Both the position numbers and the translations under genes were made by a program. Positions 45,395 through 54,044 of a DNA stretch of 64,000 bases are shown one piece after another. The first letter of the stretch is position 1. The number at the start of each line of letters is the position of its first letter. The notes below the pieces were generated by a model. The model did no database searches. It had not been told where the DNA came from and saw only the letters and a program-made list of their open reading frames with translations. This stretch comes from Virgibacillus_R byunsanensis (lineage in GTDB: Bacteria > Bacillota > Bacilli > Bacillales > Amphibacillaceae): NCBI RefSeq assembly GCF_042675965.1, contig NZ_JBHTKJ010000012.1, positions 231,038 to 295,037 of the forward strand. The letters run 5' to 3'.

Positions 45395-46318
45395 TTATGC
45401 TGTGTGAACAGTTGCTACTTTAATAATTTGCGGATGAAGTAAGCAATGATAGCTTTGATCTTTTGTTAACTGTCCAAATTGAATACCAATTAAAACCTTA
45501 CTTGTAATCATTTTTTCATTGTTATGATAAACTACTAATCTATCCGGCTTAATAGCTAGCATAAACATACTTTTCCCTTCCACGCCTTGAAAGGGTATAA
45601 TATGTATTCGTTTTTCCCATTCATTAGGAAGATCTTCAAAATTTAATTCTTTATTAGCCACTTCCAACAATTTCCAATCTGTTTCAGAAAACCAATTCTT
45701 TAAAAATTCTTCATCACAAACAATTACTGGTTTTTTTGTCAAAGGGTCTACCAACTGGTTACCACTATCGATATAACCAGTTGTAGAAAAACTAATATTA
45801 TTTACTTGAATCGTAATTGGGCATAACTGCTCATAACGAATTTTTTCTGCCGCATGCCTGTCCATACGGTGCTTAGTGAACAACGAGATAATAGGGAATC
45901 CTACAATAACAAAAACCCAACTAATCGGGTCTCCATATCCACTGTCAAACGTAAGTATGCCACTAGATGCTACACCAATTGGATTTTGAAAAATATAGTG
46001 TGTTGCTATTAATCCACCTCCAATAGCAAATGTTGTGAAATAAAATAACAATAGCAATTTTAGCGTTTGATAAATAGATTGGAAACGGAATGTACATAAG
46101 ATGATTAGTACAGAGTATATAAGTTTTCCAATTATGCTAGTTAAAAAAGATTCTGGAAAATAAAGTGAGATTGGTACAAGGAATGATGCGATCATTGCAC
46201 CAAGTACAAGTCTAAATTTACGAGTATTGTTCCTTCCCAGAGCCTGTGTAAGCATTAAGAGCATCAAGTCCAAACAGAAATTAAGCAGCCATACGGCATC
46301 AAGATAGATAGTCACCAT
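45395..46318 (-). CDS. spoIIGA: Sigma-E processing protease SpoIIGA
   Basis: A 307-aa membrane aspartic protease. Five hydrophobic TM segments in the first 150 residues are followed by a retroviral-like protease domain with Asp184 in GYIDSGNQL. It is activated by SpoIIR across the septum and cleaves pro-sigma-E. ATG 46318 follows GGAAAGGAAG. Upstream are candidate Spo0A boxes and a long-spaced promoter. Confidence 0.96.
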   Translation of the reverse strand: MVTIYLDAVWLLNFCLDLMLLMLTQALGRNNTRKFRLVLGAMIASFLVPISLYFPESFLTSIIGKLIYSVLIILCTFRFQSIYQTLKLLLLFYFTTFAIGGGLIATHYIFQNPIGVASSGILTFDSGYGDPISWVFVIVGFPIISLFTKHRMDRHAAEKIRYEQLCPITIQVNNISFSTTGYIDSGNQLVDPLTKKPVIVCDEEFLKNWFSETDWKLLEVANKELNFEDLPNEWEKRIHIIPFQGVEGKSMFMLAIKPDRLVVYHNNEKMITSKVLIGIQFGQLTKDQSYHCLLHPQIIKVATVHTA

Positions 46319-46419
46319 TATCTTCCTTTCCAGCTAGTAGAGTGCTGTAATTGCCTTTTTACTAGAAGAAAATCTGTTGACTAACTAGGCAAATTTTATA
46401 ACTTACTTGAGTTACAAAG

Positions 46420-46506
46420 AGTATATCTCAGTTTATAGGCAAAGTCTGTCGCTTCTTGTATGCATAATAGTGCTAATTTTAGCTAGTTATTGGAAAGTTT
46501 GTCGGC
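46420..46506 (-). promoter_or_regulatory. Candidate Spo0A-dependent spoIIG promoter
   Basis: The -10 TATACT (46425-46420) is separated by 21 bp from GCGACA (46452-46447). The B. subtilis spoIIG promoter has the same over-long spacing. TGTCGCT overlaps the -35 (46447-46453) and TGTCGGC (46500-46506) lies about 53 bp upstream; both resemble the 0A box TGTCGAA at 5 of 7. This lies in the 492-bp spoIIGA-ftsZ gap. Confidence 0.45.
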
Positions 46507-46599
46507 AGAAAGTTATGGACAAGTTAAATGGAGATAGTAAGAATTTGCCCTAACAGCATGGCCAGACTACTAAATGAGTTTTAAAATAACTTAACAACA

Positions 46600-46725
46600 A
46601 AAAGCACAAGCCTGTGGCGTCATCGGCACTAGTACGTCCTCAAAAAAGGAGTTCGCTTTTTCATCGCTGTCGAAGCCTTCCTTGTCCTGTACGTTAAAGC
46701 TAAACGTGGCTGATTCGGTAGATAA
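46600..46725. repeat. GC-rich intergenic repeat (family T), longer copy
   Basis: A GC-richer stretch with no ORF in the spoIIGA-ftsZ gap. Positions 46669-46711, read on the minus strand, match 59100-59142 at 34 of 43 positions by eye. Shared blocks are AGCCAC, TAGCT, ACGTA and AGGACAAGGAA. Confidence 0.55.
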
Positions 46726-46762
46726 ATATACATAACTTCAAAGTTATACTTTCCTTACTATT

Positions 46763-46800
46763 AAAAAAAGCAATCAGAGAATTCTCTGATTGCTTTTTTT
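46763..46800 (-). terminator. Intrinsic terminator of ftsZ
   Basis: A perfect 38-bp palindrome: AAAAAAAGCAATCAGAGAA and its complement. The stem is followed by a T-run on both strands. It ends the ftsA-ftsZ transcription unit. Confidence 0.92.
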
Positions 46801-46810
46801 ATTTCACATT

Positions 46811-47944
46811 TTAGCGATTTCGATTTCGATTTCGTAAAAATGTAGGTATGTCTAATGTATCTTCTTCTGGTTTAGAACGGTGATTTTGACCCGCATCTCT
46901 TGTTGTTGGTATTTTTTCATTCGCTCTAGTTGCTGCATGCTGGTTATGATTAATTACAGGACGTTGCTTTGGCTGATTATCAACTTGTTCATTTTTATCA
47001 AATCCAGTTGCAATAACAGTCACAACAATTTCATCCTTGAGTTCTTCATTAATTACAGAACCGAATATTACATTCACATCATTATCAGCTGCTGAAGTAA
47101 CTAAATCGGCTGCTTCTTGTACCTCAAAAAGACTAAGATTAGTACCACCAGTAATATTCATTAAGATTCCATGAGCCCCGTCAACAGAAGTTTCTAATAA
47201 TGGTGAAGAGATTGCTTTTTTGGCTGCCTCGGTTGCACGATTTTCTCCAGTTGCTACACCAATTCCCATTAATGCAGACCCTTTATCAAACATAATGGTC
47301 TTAACATCTGCAAAATCCACATTAATCAAACCTGGTTTAGCAATTAAGTCAGATATACCTTGTACACCTTGTCTAAGGACATTATCTGCTTCACGGAATG
47401 CTTCTAGCATAGGTGTATTTTTGTCTACAATTTCTAGTAATCTATCATTTGGAATTACAATTAATGTATCTACACTATTTTTTAATGCATCAATACCCGA
47501 AATAGCTTGGGTTGAACGTCTTTTCCCCTCAAATGAGAATGGACGAGTAACTACACCTACAGTTAATGCACCTTGTTCTTTAGCAATCTGAGCGATTACT
47601 GGTGCAGCTCCGGTTCCGGTTCCTCCACCCATTCCGGCAGTTACGAATATCATGTCAGCACCTTGTAATATTTCTTCTAGCTGTTCTTTGTTTTCCTCAG
47701 CAGCTTTCTTCCCAACGTCTGGATTTGCACCTGCACCTAATCCACGTGTGAGTTTACCACCAATTTGAAATTTAACTTCTGCTTTTGATAAGTTTAATGC
47801 TTGAGCATCTGTATTAACAGCAATAAATTCGACGCCTTCTACACCATGCTCAATCATGCGGTTAACTGCGTTACTTCCGCCACCGCCAACGCCAATTACT
47901 TTTATTGTAGCTAGTTGATCCATATTCGTATCAAACTCTAACAT
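46811..47944 (-). CDS. ftsZ: Cell division GTPase FtsZ
   Basis: A 377-aa tubulin homologue forming the Z ring. GGGTGTG (106-112), the T7 synergy loop NVDFADV and a long variable linker with the C-terminal DTLDIPTFLRNR tail that binds FtsA and SepF are visible. ATG 47944 has TAGGAGG upstream and gives MLEFDTNMDQLATIKVIGVGG as in B. subtilis; earlier starts lie in the leader. It is followed by a strong terminator. Confidence 0.98.
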   Translation of the reverse strand: MLEFDTNMDQLATIKVIGVGGGGSNAVNRMIEHGVEGVEFIAVNTDAQALNLSKAEVKFQIGGKLTRGLGAGANPDVGKKAAEENKEQLEEILQGADMIFVTAGMGGGTGTGAAPVIAQIAKEQGALTVGVVTRPFSFEGKRRSTQAISGIDALKNSVDTLIVIPNDRLLEIVDKNTPMLEAFREADNVLRQGVQGISDLIAKPGLINVDFADVKTIMFDKGSALMGIGVATGENRATEAAKKAISSPLLETSVDGAHGILMNITGGTNLSLFEVQEAADLVTSAADNDVNVIFGSVINEELKDEIVVTVIATGFDKNEQVDNQPKQRPVINHNQHAATRANEKIPTTRDAGQNHRSKPEEDTLDIPTFLRNRNRNR

Positions 47945-48074
47945 ATCTTCGTTCCTCCTAATATGCAAAATTACAAGAGCCCTAGAAGCTAATTTTATCA
48001 ATGAAATATTATCATTGTATATAGATAACCAAACCCAAGCATCTACTTACACTATTGTGCTAGGGAATATTTGT

Positions 48075-49358
48075 CTAATCAAAGAAATACTTAAACAAAT
48101 TAGCCATTCCAGAATCTTTTTTCTTCTTTTCAGTAGTTTCATCTGTTTTCACTTGTTTTTTGTTACGTTTAGGTTTTTGTTGATCTTGTGTGTTTACGGT
48201 TACAGATGGAAATAAATCTTTTCCTTGTATTTTCGCATTATGATAGGCAAATTGCAAGATTCCTACACCAGCTGTGAATTGTGGTTCTCTTACACCTATG
48301 TAATCAGGTATTGCCATTCGTACGTTAGACTGGAATAGATCTTGTGCAAGTTCTAAAACCCCAGGCATTTGTATCGTACCACCTGTCAGCACATAACCAC
48401 CAGGTAATTGACTATATCCCATCCGTCTGATTTCTCTTTCTGCAAAAGCATATATTTCTTCTAATCTCGCTTCAATCATATCAGCAATTTGCAGTTGATT
48501 AAACGTCTGAGTATTATTACTGCCTATGATTGTTGCTTCAAATGATTCTTCCTCTTGAGCATCATCAAAAAAGGCATGTCCATAATTTAGCTTAATACTT
48601 TCTGCTTCCTCTGTTGATGTTCTTAACCCGATGGATAAATCCTTTGTAATATTATCCCCACCAAGTGCAACAACACTTGTTGCTACTAAATGATCATTTT
48701 CAAAAACAGATACGGTAGAACATCCACCACCAACATCGATAAGTGCAACTCCCAGATTTTTTTCATCTTTAGATAAAGCTATTGTTCCAGAAGCAAGTGG
48801 CTGAAGACAAATATCTGAGATCTGTAAATTAGCACGCTCCACGCACTTTAAAATATTATGTAAAACCGTTTTTGAACATGTGATTATAGTCCCTTCCATT
48901 TCCAGCCTAACACCAATCATCCCTCTTGGGTCAGTTATTTCATCCAGGCCGTCGACTATAAACTGTTTTGGAATAACGTCGATTATTTCTCGTTCTGGTG
49001 GAATAGATATTACTTGAGCTCCATCAATCACTCGAGTAATATCATCATTACCAATTTCCCGGTTTTCACTTTGAACAGCAACAACACCATGGCAAGGCTG
49101 TAATTGAATGTGGTTTCCGTTTATTCCTACAACCACCCGTTCAATTTGCATTCCAACCATACGTTCAGCTTGTTCAACCGCGTTTCTTATCGAATGTACG
49201 GTTTGATCAATATCTACAATAGCACCTTTTTTCATACCATTCGATTTTGCTGAACCTACTCCTATAATGTTTAGGGAATCGTTTAAAACTTCTCCGATAA
49301 TTACTTTGATTTTTGATGTACCTATGTCAAGACTCACTAGTACGTCACTGTTGTTCAA
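48075..49358 (-). CDS. ftsA: Cell division protein FtsA
   Basis: A 427-aa actin-like membrane tether for FtsZ. SLDIGTSKIKV (phosphate 1), the 1C domain, LIDVGGG, TGGTIQMPG and a C-terminal amphipathic helix (GMANLFKYFFD) are present. The start is TTG 49358, with GGGAGGTG 8 nt upstream, giving MNNSDVLVSLDIGTSK like B. subtilis. A TTG six codons earlier lies in the ribosome site. B. subtilis sbp and ylxW/X genes are absent between divIB and ftsA. Confidence 0.96.
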   Translation of the reverse strand: MNNSDVLVSLDIGTSKIKVIIGEVLNDSLNIIGVGSAKSNGMKKGAIVDIDQTVHSIRNAVEQAERMVGMQIERVVVGINGNHIQLQPCHGVVAVQSENREIGNDDITRVIDGAQVISIPPEREIIDVIPKQFIVDGLDEITDPRGMIGVRLEMEGTIITCSKTVLHNILKCVERANLQISDICLQPLASGTIALSKDEKNLGVALIDVGGGCSTVSVFENDHLVATSVVALGGDNITKDLSIGLRTSTEEAESIKLNYGHAFFDDAQEEESFEATIIGSNNTQTFNQLQIADMIEARLEEIYAFAEREIRRMGYSQLPGGYVLTGGTIQMPGVLELAQDLFQSNVRMAIPDYIGVREPQFTAGVGILQFAYHNAKIQGKDLFPSVTVNTQDQQKPKRNKKQVKTDETTEKKKKDSGMANLFKYFFD

Positions 49359-49384
49359 AAGAAAGGCACCTCCCAATTCAGAAG

Positions 49385-49412
49385 CATCTGATAAATGTTT
49401 ATATATCAGATG
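49385..49412 (-). other. Stem-loop in the ftsA leader
   Basis: CATCTGATA pairs perfectly with TATCAGATG around a 10-nt loop, ending about 10 nt before the ftsA ribosome site. There is no T-tract, so it is not a terminator. It could affect ftsA translation or mRNA stability. Confidence 0.5.
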
Positions 49413-49532
49413 GTTTCTTGCATTTACTATTCTCTATTCTATTATTCTAAAGGAATTTATTGAAAAAGAAAATATATTATAGGTTATTCAATAAAAAATA
49501 ACATTTTCCCTTTATTTTTTTTAACTTTTTTA

Positions 49533-50318
49533 CTATTCTACTTCATCTTCTACTTCTTCATCTTCAACCTCAGTCTCGTATTCTTCAAAATATGCCCCTA
49601 CACCAATATGGACAATACCTTTTCTTTCTGCCTCTAGCTGAGAGACAATTGAAGGATAAACTTGCATTTTTTCAGCAAAATTTCTTATTGTACCATTTAC
49701 CACAAACCCATCATTCATGTACAATAAGATTTTATTCCTGTTTTCATCCGTAGGACTCCAATAGATTTCTGAAATTAGATTCAAAATACTATCAGGTAGT
49801 TTTTTAAGTTCATTTGTCATTTCATTTAAGTAATCTTCATCTGTAAAGTCAAGTATCAAAGGTGCATCTCCATTCATTGAATCCAGTTTAAAAGAAGAAA
49901 GCGTTACACCATTTCCTAAAATAGGATAATAGCTACCTTGATTTTTAATGTACCCCACCCTTTCATATTCAGTCAATTGAATTTCAACTGTCCATGGGAG
50001 TTTTCTTATTACTTCCACCGATTCAACTACAGGGTTTTTACTAATCGATTGTTGAATCTCTTTTTTATTAATAGTCCATATATTCGTATCCATAGTGAGA
50101 TTACTTACTTCTATAACCTCATCAGTTGTAACAAATGAATTGCCATTTACGGCAATTGTCTTAATATTACTCAATGGGGACTGTAAATAAACTATAATGG
50201 ATAACAATAAGAAGAAAATAGAAAGATAGAATATTAAGCGACGGTTCGCCTTCTTTTTTCGTGCTTGCTTCAATTTTGGAATGCGCTCCTCAATTGAAAC
50301 GATTTTCTTTTTACTCAT
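49533..50318 (-). CDS. divIB: Cell division protein DivIB (FtsQ)
   Basis: A 261-aa bitopic divisome protein. A basic cytosolic tail (1-28) is followed by a TM helix (about 30-47), an extracellular POTRA domain (about 50-120), the beta domain and an acidic Glu/Asp-rich C-tail. It stabilises FtsL and DivIC with PBP2B. ATG 50318 has AAAGGAAG upstream; an ATG 20 codons earlier lies in the leader hairpin. It is preceded by spoVE directly; murG and murB are not between them. Confidence 0.94.
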   Translation of the reverse strand: MSKKKIVSIEERIPKLKQARKKKANRRLIFYLSIFFLLLSIIVYLQSPLSNIKTIAVNGNSFVTTDEVIEVSNLTMDTNIWTINKKEIQQSISKNPVVESVEVIRKLPWTVEIQLTEYERVGYIKNQGSYYPILGNGVTLSSFKLDSMNGDAPLILDFTDEDYLNEMTNELKKLPDSILNLISEIYWSPTDENRNKILLYMNDGFVVNGTIRNFAEKMQVYPSIVSQLEAERKGIVHIGVGAYFEEYETEVEDEEVEDEVE

Positions 50319-50351
50319 TCTATTTCTTCCTTTATGAAAGATTAACAGAAT

Positions 50352-50375
50352 GAAACGGCATATAAATGCCGTTTC
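50352..50375 (-). other. Perfect stem-loop in the divIB leader
   Basis: GAAACGGCAT pairs with ATGCCGTTTC (10 bp, 4-nt loop). Only a weak T-rich tail follows on the minus strand, so it is either a weak terminator after spoVE or a leader structure ahead of divIB. Confidence 0.55.
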
Positions 50376-50484
50376 CATTTGTTATATGAATTATATCACA
50401 TTATTTACTTAAATAGGTAGTACACATTACCCAGTTTAATAGGTTTTATCTTTCTTTTGGAGTTCTAATTATTACCAGTAGCCA

Positions 50485-51597
50485 TTATAATTTCGAATAC
50501 CTGCTTACGTTTAGTAAAATTCCAATTGAACAAAGGGTCAATGTTAAAGAGGAACCTCCATAACTTAAGAATGGTAACGTAATACCTGTAACAGGTATTA
50601 GCCCTATAACTACACTGACATTAATCATAACTTGGATCGTTAGCATAGATACAATACCTAGTGCCAAAAACCGCCCAAAGGAATCAGGTGCCTCCAAAGC
50701 TATTTTGATTCCACGCCAAAATAGTATCAAGAATAATATAATAACAAATGTTCCCCCAATAAATCCTAACTCCTCACCTAAAATAGCAAATATAAAATCT
50801 GTTTGCGGTTCTGGTAAATAAAAATATTTTTGCAAGCTTTCTCCAAGCCCTACACCCATTAATCCTCCCGGACCGATAGCATATAAAGATTGTATAATTT
50901 GAAATCCATCACCTAATGGATCCTCCCAAGGGTTTAAGAATGCTGTTATACGACTTATTCGGTATGGTGCTGAAAGAATTAAAAATAGAAATCCAACAAG
51001 GCCAACAAATGCTAACCCAAAAAAGTGGGATAACCTAGCTCCTGCTACAAATATCATAACCATACATGTTAATACAAGAACTACTCCTGTTCCGAGGTCT
51101 GGCTGTAGCATGATTAATCCAAATGCTGTAAAAACTAATATTAAAGATGGGAAAAAGCCTTTTTTAAACGACGTGATATACTTCTGGTTTACAGATAAAA
51201 ACGCTGATAGGAAGATTATCAAACCCAACTTCATAAACTCTGAAGGCTGAACACTAAACGCTCCAACACCTATCCAGCTTTGTGCACCACCACGGACCAA
51301 GCCAACTCCTGGGATTAGCACTAGTAATAATAATATAAAACAAAATAACAATAGTACTTTTGCATACTTCATCCAGGTACTATACGGAACAGTTGCTATA
51401 AACAACATAGCGACAACTCCAACACCTATAAAAAGAAACTGTCGCTTCACAAAATATAGTGTATCAGCATATTTATAGTCAGCCCAAACAAACGAAGCAC
51501 TATAGACCATAACTAGTCCTATGATTAATAAAGTAAAAATGACACCTAGTAGTGTATAATCAGGTGCATTTTGATGTTTGAATATTTTCCGTAACAA
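50485..51597 (-). CDS. spoVE: SEDS glycan polymerase SpoVE (FtsW/RodA family)
   Basis: A 370-aa SEDS protein with about 10 TM helices. YSASFVWADYK and the PSEFMKLGL, PYRISRITAFLNPWEDP, PEPQTDFIFAILGEELGF and FLSYGGSS motifs are present. It resembles B. subtilis SpoVE (needed for cortex peptidoglycan with SpoVD) more than FtsW. TTG 51597 is the only suitable start, with GAGGTG 6 nt upstream. That site lies in the 3' arm of a terminator-like hairpin (51601-51636). Confidence 0.93.
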   Translation of the reverse strand: MLRKIFKHQNAPDYTLLGVIFTLLIIGLVMVYSASFVWADYKYADTLYFVKRQFLFIGVGVVAMLFIATVPYSTWMKYAKVLLLFCFILLLLVLIPGVGLVRGGAQSWIGVGAFSVQPSEFMKLGLIIFLSAFLSVNQKYITSFKKGFFPSLILVFTAFGLIMLQPDLGTGVVLVLTCMVMIFVAGARLSHFFGLAFVGLVGFLFLILSAPYRISRITAFLNPWEDPLGDGFQIIQSLYAIGPGGLMGVGLGESLQKYFYLPEPQTDFIFAILGEELGFIGGTFVIILFLILFWRGIKIALEAPDSFGRFLALGIVSMLTIQVMINVSVVIGLIPVTGITLPFLSYGGSSLTLTLCSIGILLNVSRYSKL

Positions 51598-51636
51598 AAA
51601 AACACCTCATTTCCATATTCTTGGAATAGAGGCGTT
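51595..51636 (-). promoter_or_regulatory. Terminator-like hairpin covering the spoVE ribosome binding site
   Basis: On the minus strand AACGCCTC..ATTCC pairs with GGAA..GAGGTGTT (12 of 14 positions, one G-U, 8-nt loop), followed by TTTTTT. The GAGGTG in the 3' arm is the Shine-Dalgarno of spoVE and the T-run abuts its TTG start. It can act as terminator of murD mRNA, as a translational block, or both. Confidence 0.7.
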
Positions 51637-51674
51637 ATTTCATTTATAGTATAAATTATCATTGAAACAAGCCC

Positions 51675-53027
51675 CTACATTAATGTATGCACAGCTTGTA
51701 TAAACATGTCTCCTCTTTCTTCAAATGTTTTATATTGGTCCCAGCTTGCACATGCTGGAGATAACAAAATCACATCATCAGTCACTGAGAGGCTGTATGC
51801 TTTCACTACTGCATCCTCAACATTTGCAGCAATTTTGACCTCTTGTATATCAGCTTCTTCAGCTAGTTTTTTTAACTTTTCTGCAGTTTGACCAAACAAT
51901 ACCATTGCTTTTACATTCTTCAAATATGGAAGTAAATCTTCAAATTCATTTCCACGATCAAGACCACCAGCAAGTAAAATGGTAGGTTGAGTAAAAGAGG
52001 ATAACGCCTTTTGAGTGGCCAAAATATTGGTAGCTTTGGAGTCATTATAAAACAATCGATTATTTATAGTTTCAACAAATTGCAATCTATGTTTAACACT
52101 TGAAAACGACGTTAAAACACTACGAATACCTGCATTTGTAGCACCACTTAGTTTAGCAGCACTTAAGGCCGCCAATATATTTTCTAAATTATGATCGCCA
52201 ACTAAAACGATTTCACTTCTATCTATTATCTTCTCATCTTTAAAGTAAATACTTTTCTCATCTGCCCATGCACCGTCCAAAAGGCGATTCGTAACTGAGA
52301 AAGGGACTAACCTAGATGCTGCCCGCTTCACAGCTTCAACTACTTCATGATCATCTGAATTGTATACCAGGTAATCATCAAACGTTTGATTAGAAAAAAT
52401 ATTGAATTTAGCTTCTTTATAGTTGGCAAACGTCTTATGGTAGTCAATATGAGCCTCATAGATATTCAATAATACAGCAACTTTTGGCTTGAAAGATTCA
52501 ATACCTAACAATTGAAAAGAAGACAATTCCAATACTAATTTTTCCTTGTCTTCAAGCTCCTGGGCAACTTGAGAAGCAACAGTTCCTATATTACCGGCAA
52601 CTTTTACTTTACTATTACTCGCCAACAACATTTCGGTTGTTAGTGTTGTAGTCGTCGTCTTTCCATTTGAACCTGTAATTCCAATAATCGAATCCCCTGC
52701 TAATTGACCGGCAATTTCAACCTCGGTAATAATCGGAATGGATCTATTTTTTGCCTCAACCAAAATTGAATTATCATAAGAAATCCCAGGGTTTTTGACT
52801 ACTATTTCAATATCATCTAATACAGATAAAGGATGAGATCCTACTATTACTTCTGCACCCATTGATTTCAATGTTTGAACATTTTCATCATATTCATTTG
52901 CACTCATATCATTGATTCGCACTTTTTTATCGTTTTGTAATAGCACTAAAGAAGCAGCAGTTCCACTTCTTGCAAGTCCTAATACTAAAACGTTTGAATA
53001 TGGAAATTTACTTGTTAGTTTTCTCAA
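51675..53027 (-). CDS. murD: UDP-N-acetylmuramoyl-L-alanine--D-glutamate ligase
   Basis: A 450-aa Mur ligase adding D-Glu to UDP-MurNAc-L-Ala. An N-terminal VLVLGLARSGTAA Rossmann motif, P-loop GITGSNGKTTTT and the central NIYEAHIDYH block are present. TTG 53027 is favoured by spacing (8 nt) from GAGGT; GTG 53036 is the alternative but touches the site. The start overlaps the end of mraY. Downstream is the hairpin before spoVE. Confidence 0.94.
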   Translation of the reverse strand: MRKLTSKFPYSNVLVLGLARSGTAASLVLLQNDKKVRINDMSANEYDENVQTLKSMGAEVIVGSHPLSVLDDIEIVVKNPGISYDNSILVEAKNRSIPIITEVEIAGQLAGDSIIGITGSNGKTTTTTLTTEMLLASNSKVKVAGNIGTVASQVAQELEDKEKLVLELSSFQLLGIESFKPKVAVLLNIYEAHIDYHKTFANYKEAKFNIFSNQTFDDYLVYNSDDHEVVEAVKRAASRLVPFSVTNRLLDGAWADEKSIYFKDEKIIDRSEIVLVGDHNLENILAALSAAKLSGATNAGIRSVLTSFSSVKHRLQFVETINNRLFYNDSKATNILATQKALSSFTQPTILLAGGLDRGNEFEDLLPYLKNVKAMVLFGQTAEKLKKLAEEADIQEVKIAANVEDAVVKAYSLSVTDDVILLSPACASWDQYKTFEERGDMFIQAVHTLM

Positions 53028-54010
53028 GTCAGCCACACCTCAATATATATGCCAAGAGAAGCAAAAATTAATCCTATCAACCAAAATGTTGTAACAACTC
53101 GCCACTCTGACCAGCCTAGGAGTTCATAATGGTGATGCAATGGACTCATTTTAAATACCCTTTTCCCTGTTGTTTTAAACGAGATTACTTGAATGATCAC
53201 TGATAATGTTTCTATTACAAAAACTCCGCCAATAATCACTAACAATATTTCCAGTTTGGTTAGGATAGCAACTGCAGCAATTCCTGCGCCTAACGCCAAC
53301 GACCCGGTATCACCCATAAATACTTTAGCAGGATGCGCATTAAAGACTAAAAACCCTAATAGTGCTCCAACTACAGCTAGTGAGAATATGGAAACTTCAT
53401 ATTGGGGAAATCCATACCATGCTAATACCCCGAATGCTCCAAAGGCTATTGCTGCTGTGCCTGCCAATAAACCATCTAAACCGTCTGTTAAATTAACTGC
53501 ATTAGATGCCCCAACTAAGATAAAGATGACGAATATAGCATATCCCCATCCAAGCTCCATTTGAAAGTTCGTACCTGGTATCTGAATAAAAGTAGGAAAT
53601 TCATTATAGCGTAGAATAAAATAAAAAACGAGTGCAATAAATAATTGACCAAGCATTTTTTGTTTGGAAGTCAACCCTAAATTCCGTTTCATTGCTACCT
53701 TAATAAAATCATCTAAAAATCCTAAAAATCCATATCCCACTAATACAAAAATGAGTAGCCAAAGCTCATATCCGATTCCATTATCAGTAAACTTAGTAGT
53801 CATAATAATCGATGTAATTATGACGCTGACTACAATCATTATGCCTCCCATTGTGGGAGTACCCTTTTTTTTCATATGTGATTGTGGTCCTTCTTCTCTA
53901 ATACTTTGCCCGAACTTTAAACGTCTTAAAAACGGTATAAATAAAGGTGATAAGAGGACGGTAATTAGAAAAGCTATTGCTATTGTCATCATTAATATAG
54001 ATATATTCAT
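53024..54010 (-). CDS. mraY: Phospho-N-acetylmuramoyl-pentapeptide transferase
   Basis: A 328-aa polytopic enzyme (about 10 TM) forming lipid I from UDP-MurNAc-pentapeptide. KKGTPTMGG, FLDDFIK, NLTDGLDGL and MSPLHHHYELLGW are the catalytic loops with Asp and His residues. ATG 54010 follows GAGGAGG. It overlaps murD. Confidence 0.97.
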   Translation of the reverse strand: MNISILMMTIAIAFLITVLLSPLFIPFLRRLKFGQSIREEGPQSHMKKKGTPTMGGIMIVVSVIITSIIMTTKFTDNGIGYELWLLIFVLVGYGFLGFLDDFIKVAMKRNLGLTSKQKMLGQLFIALVFYFILRYNEFPTFIQIPGTNFQMELGWGYAIFVIFILVGASNAVNLTDGLDGLLAGTAAIAFGAFGVLAWYGFPQYEVSIFSLAVVGALLGFLVFNAHPAKVFMGDTGSLALGAGIAAVAILTKLEILLVIIGGVFVIETLSVIIQVISFKTTGKRVFKMSPLHHHYELLGWSEWRVVTTFWLIGLIFASLGIYIEVWLT

Positions 54011-54044
54011 TGTTTCTCCTCCTCGTACAAAAACCGTCCATTCC

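Noticed and set aside
49413..49532. Sigma-A promoter for ftsA (TATAAT-like sequence near 49480)
   Set aside because: A -10-like TATAAT exists, but no -35 at acceptable spacing could be found, so it was not listed.
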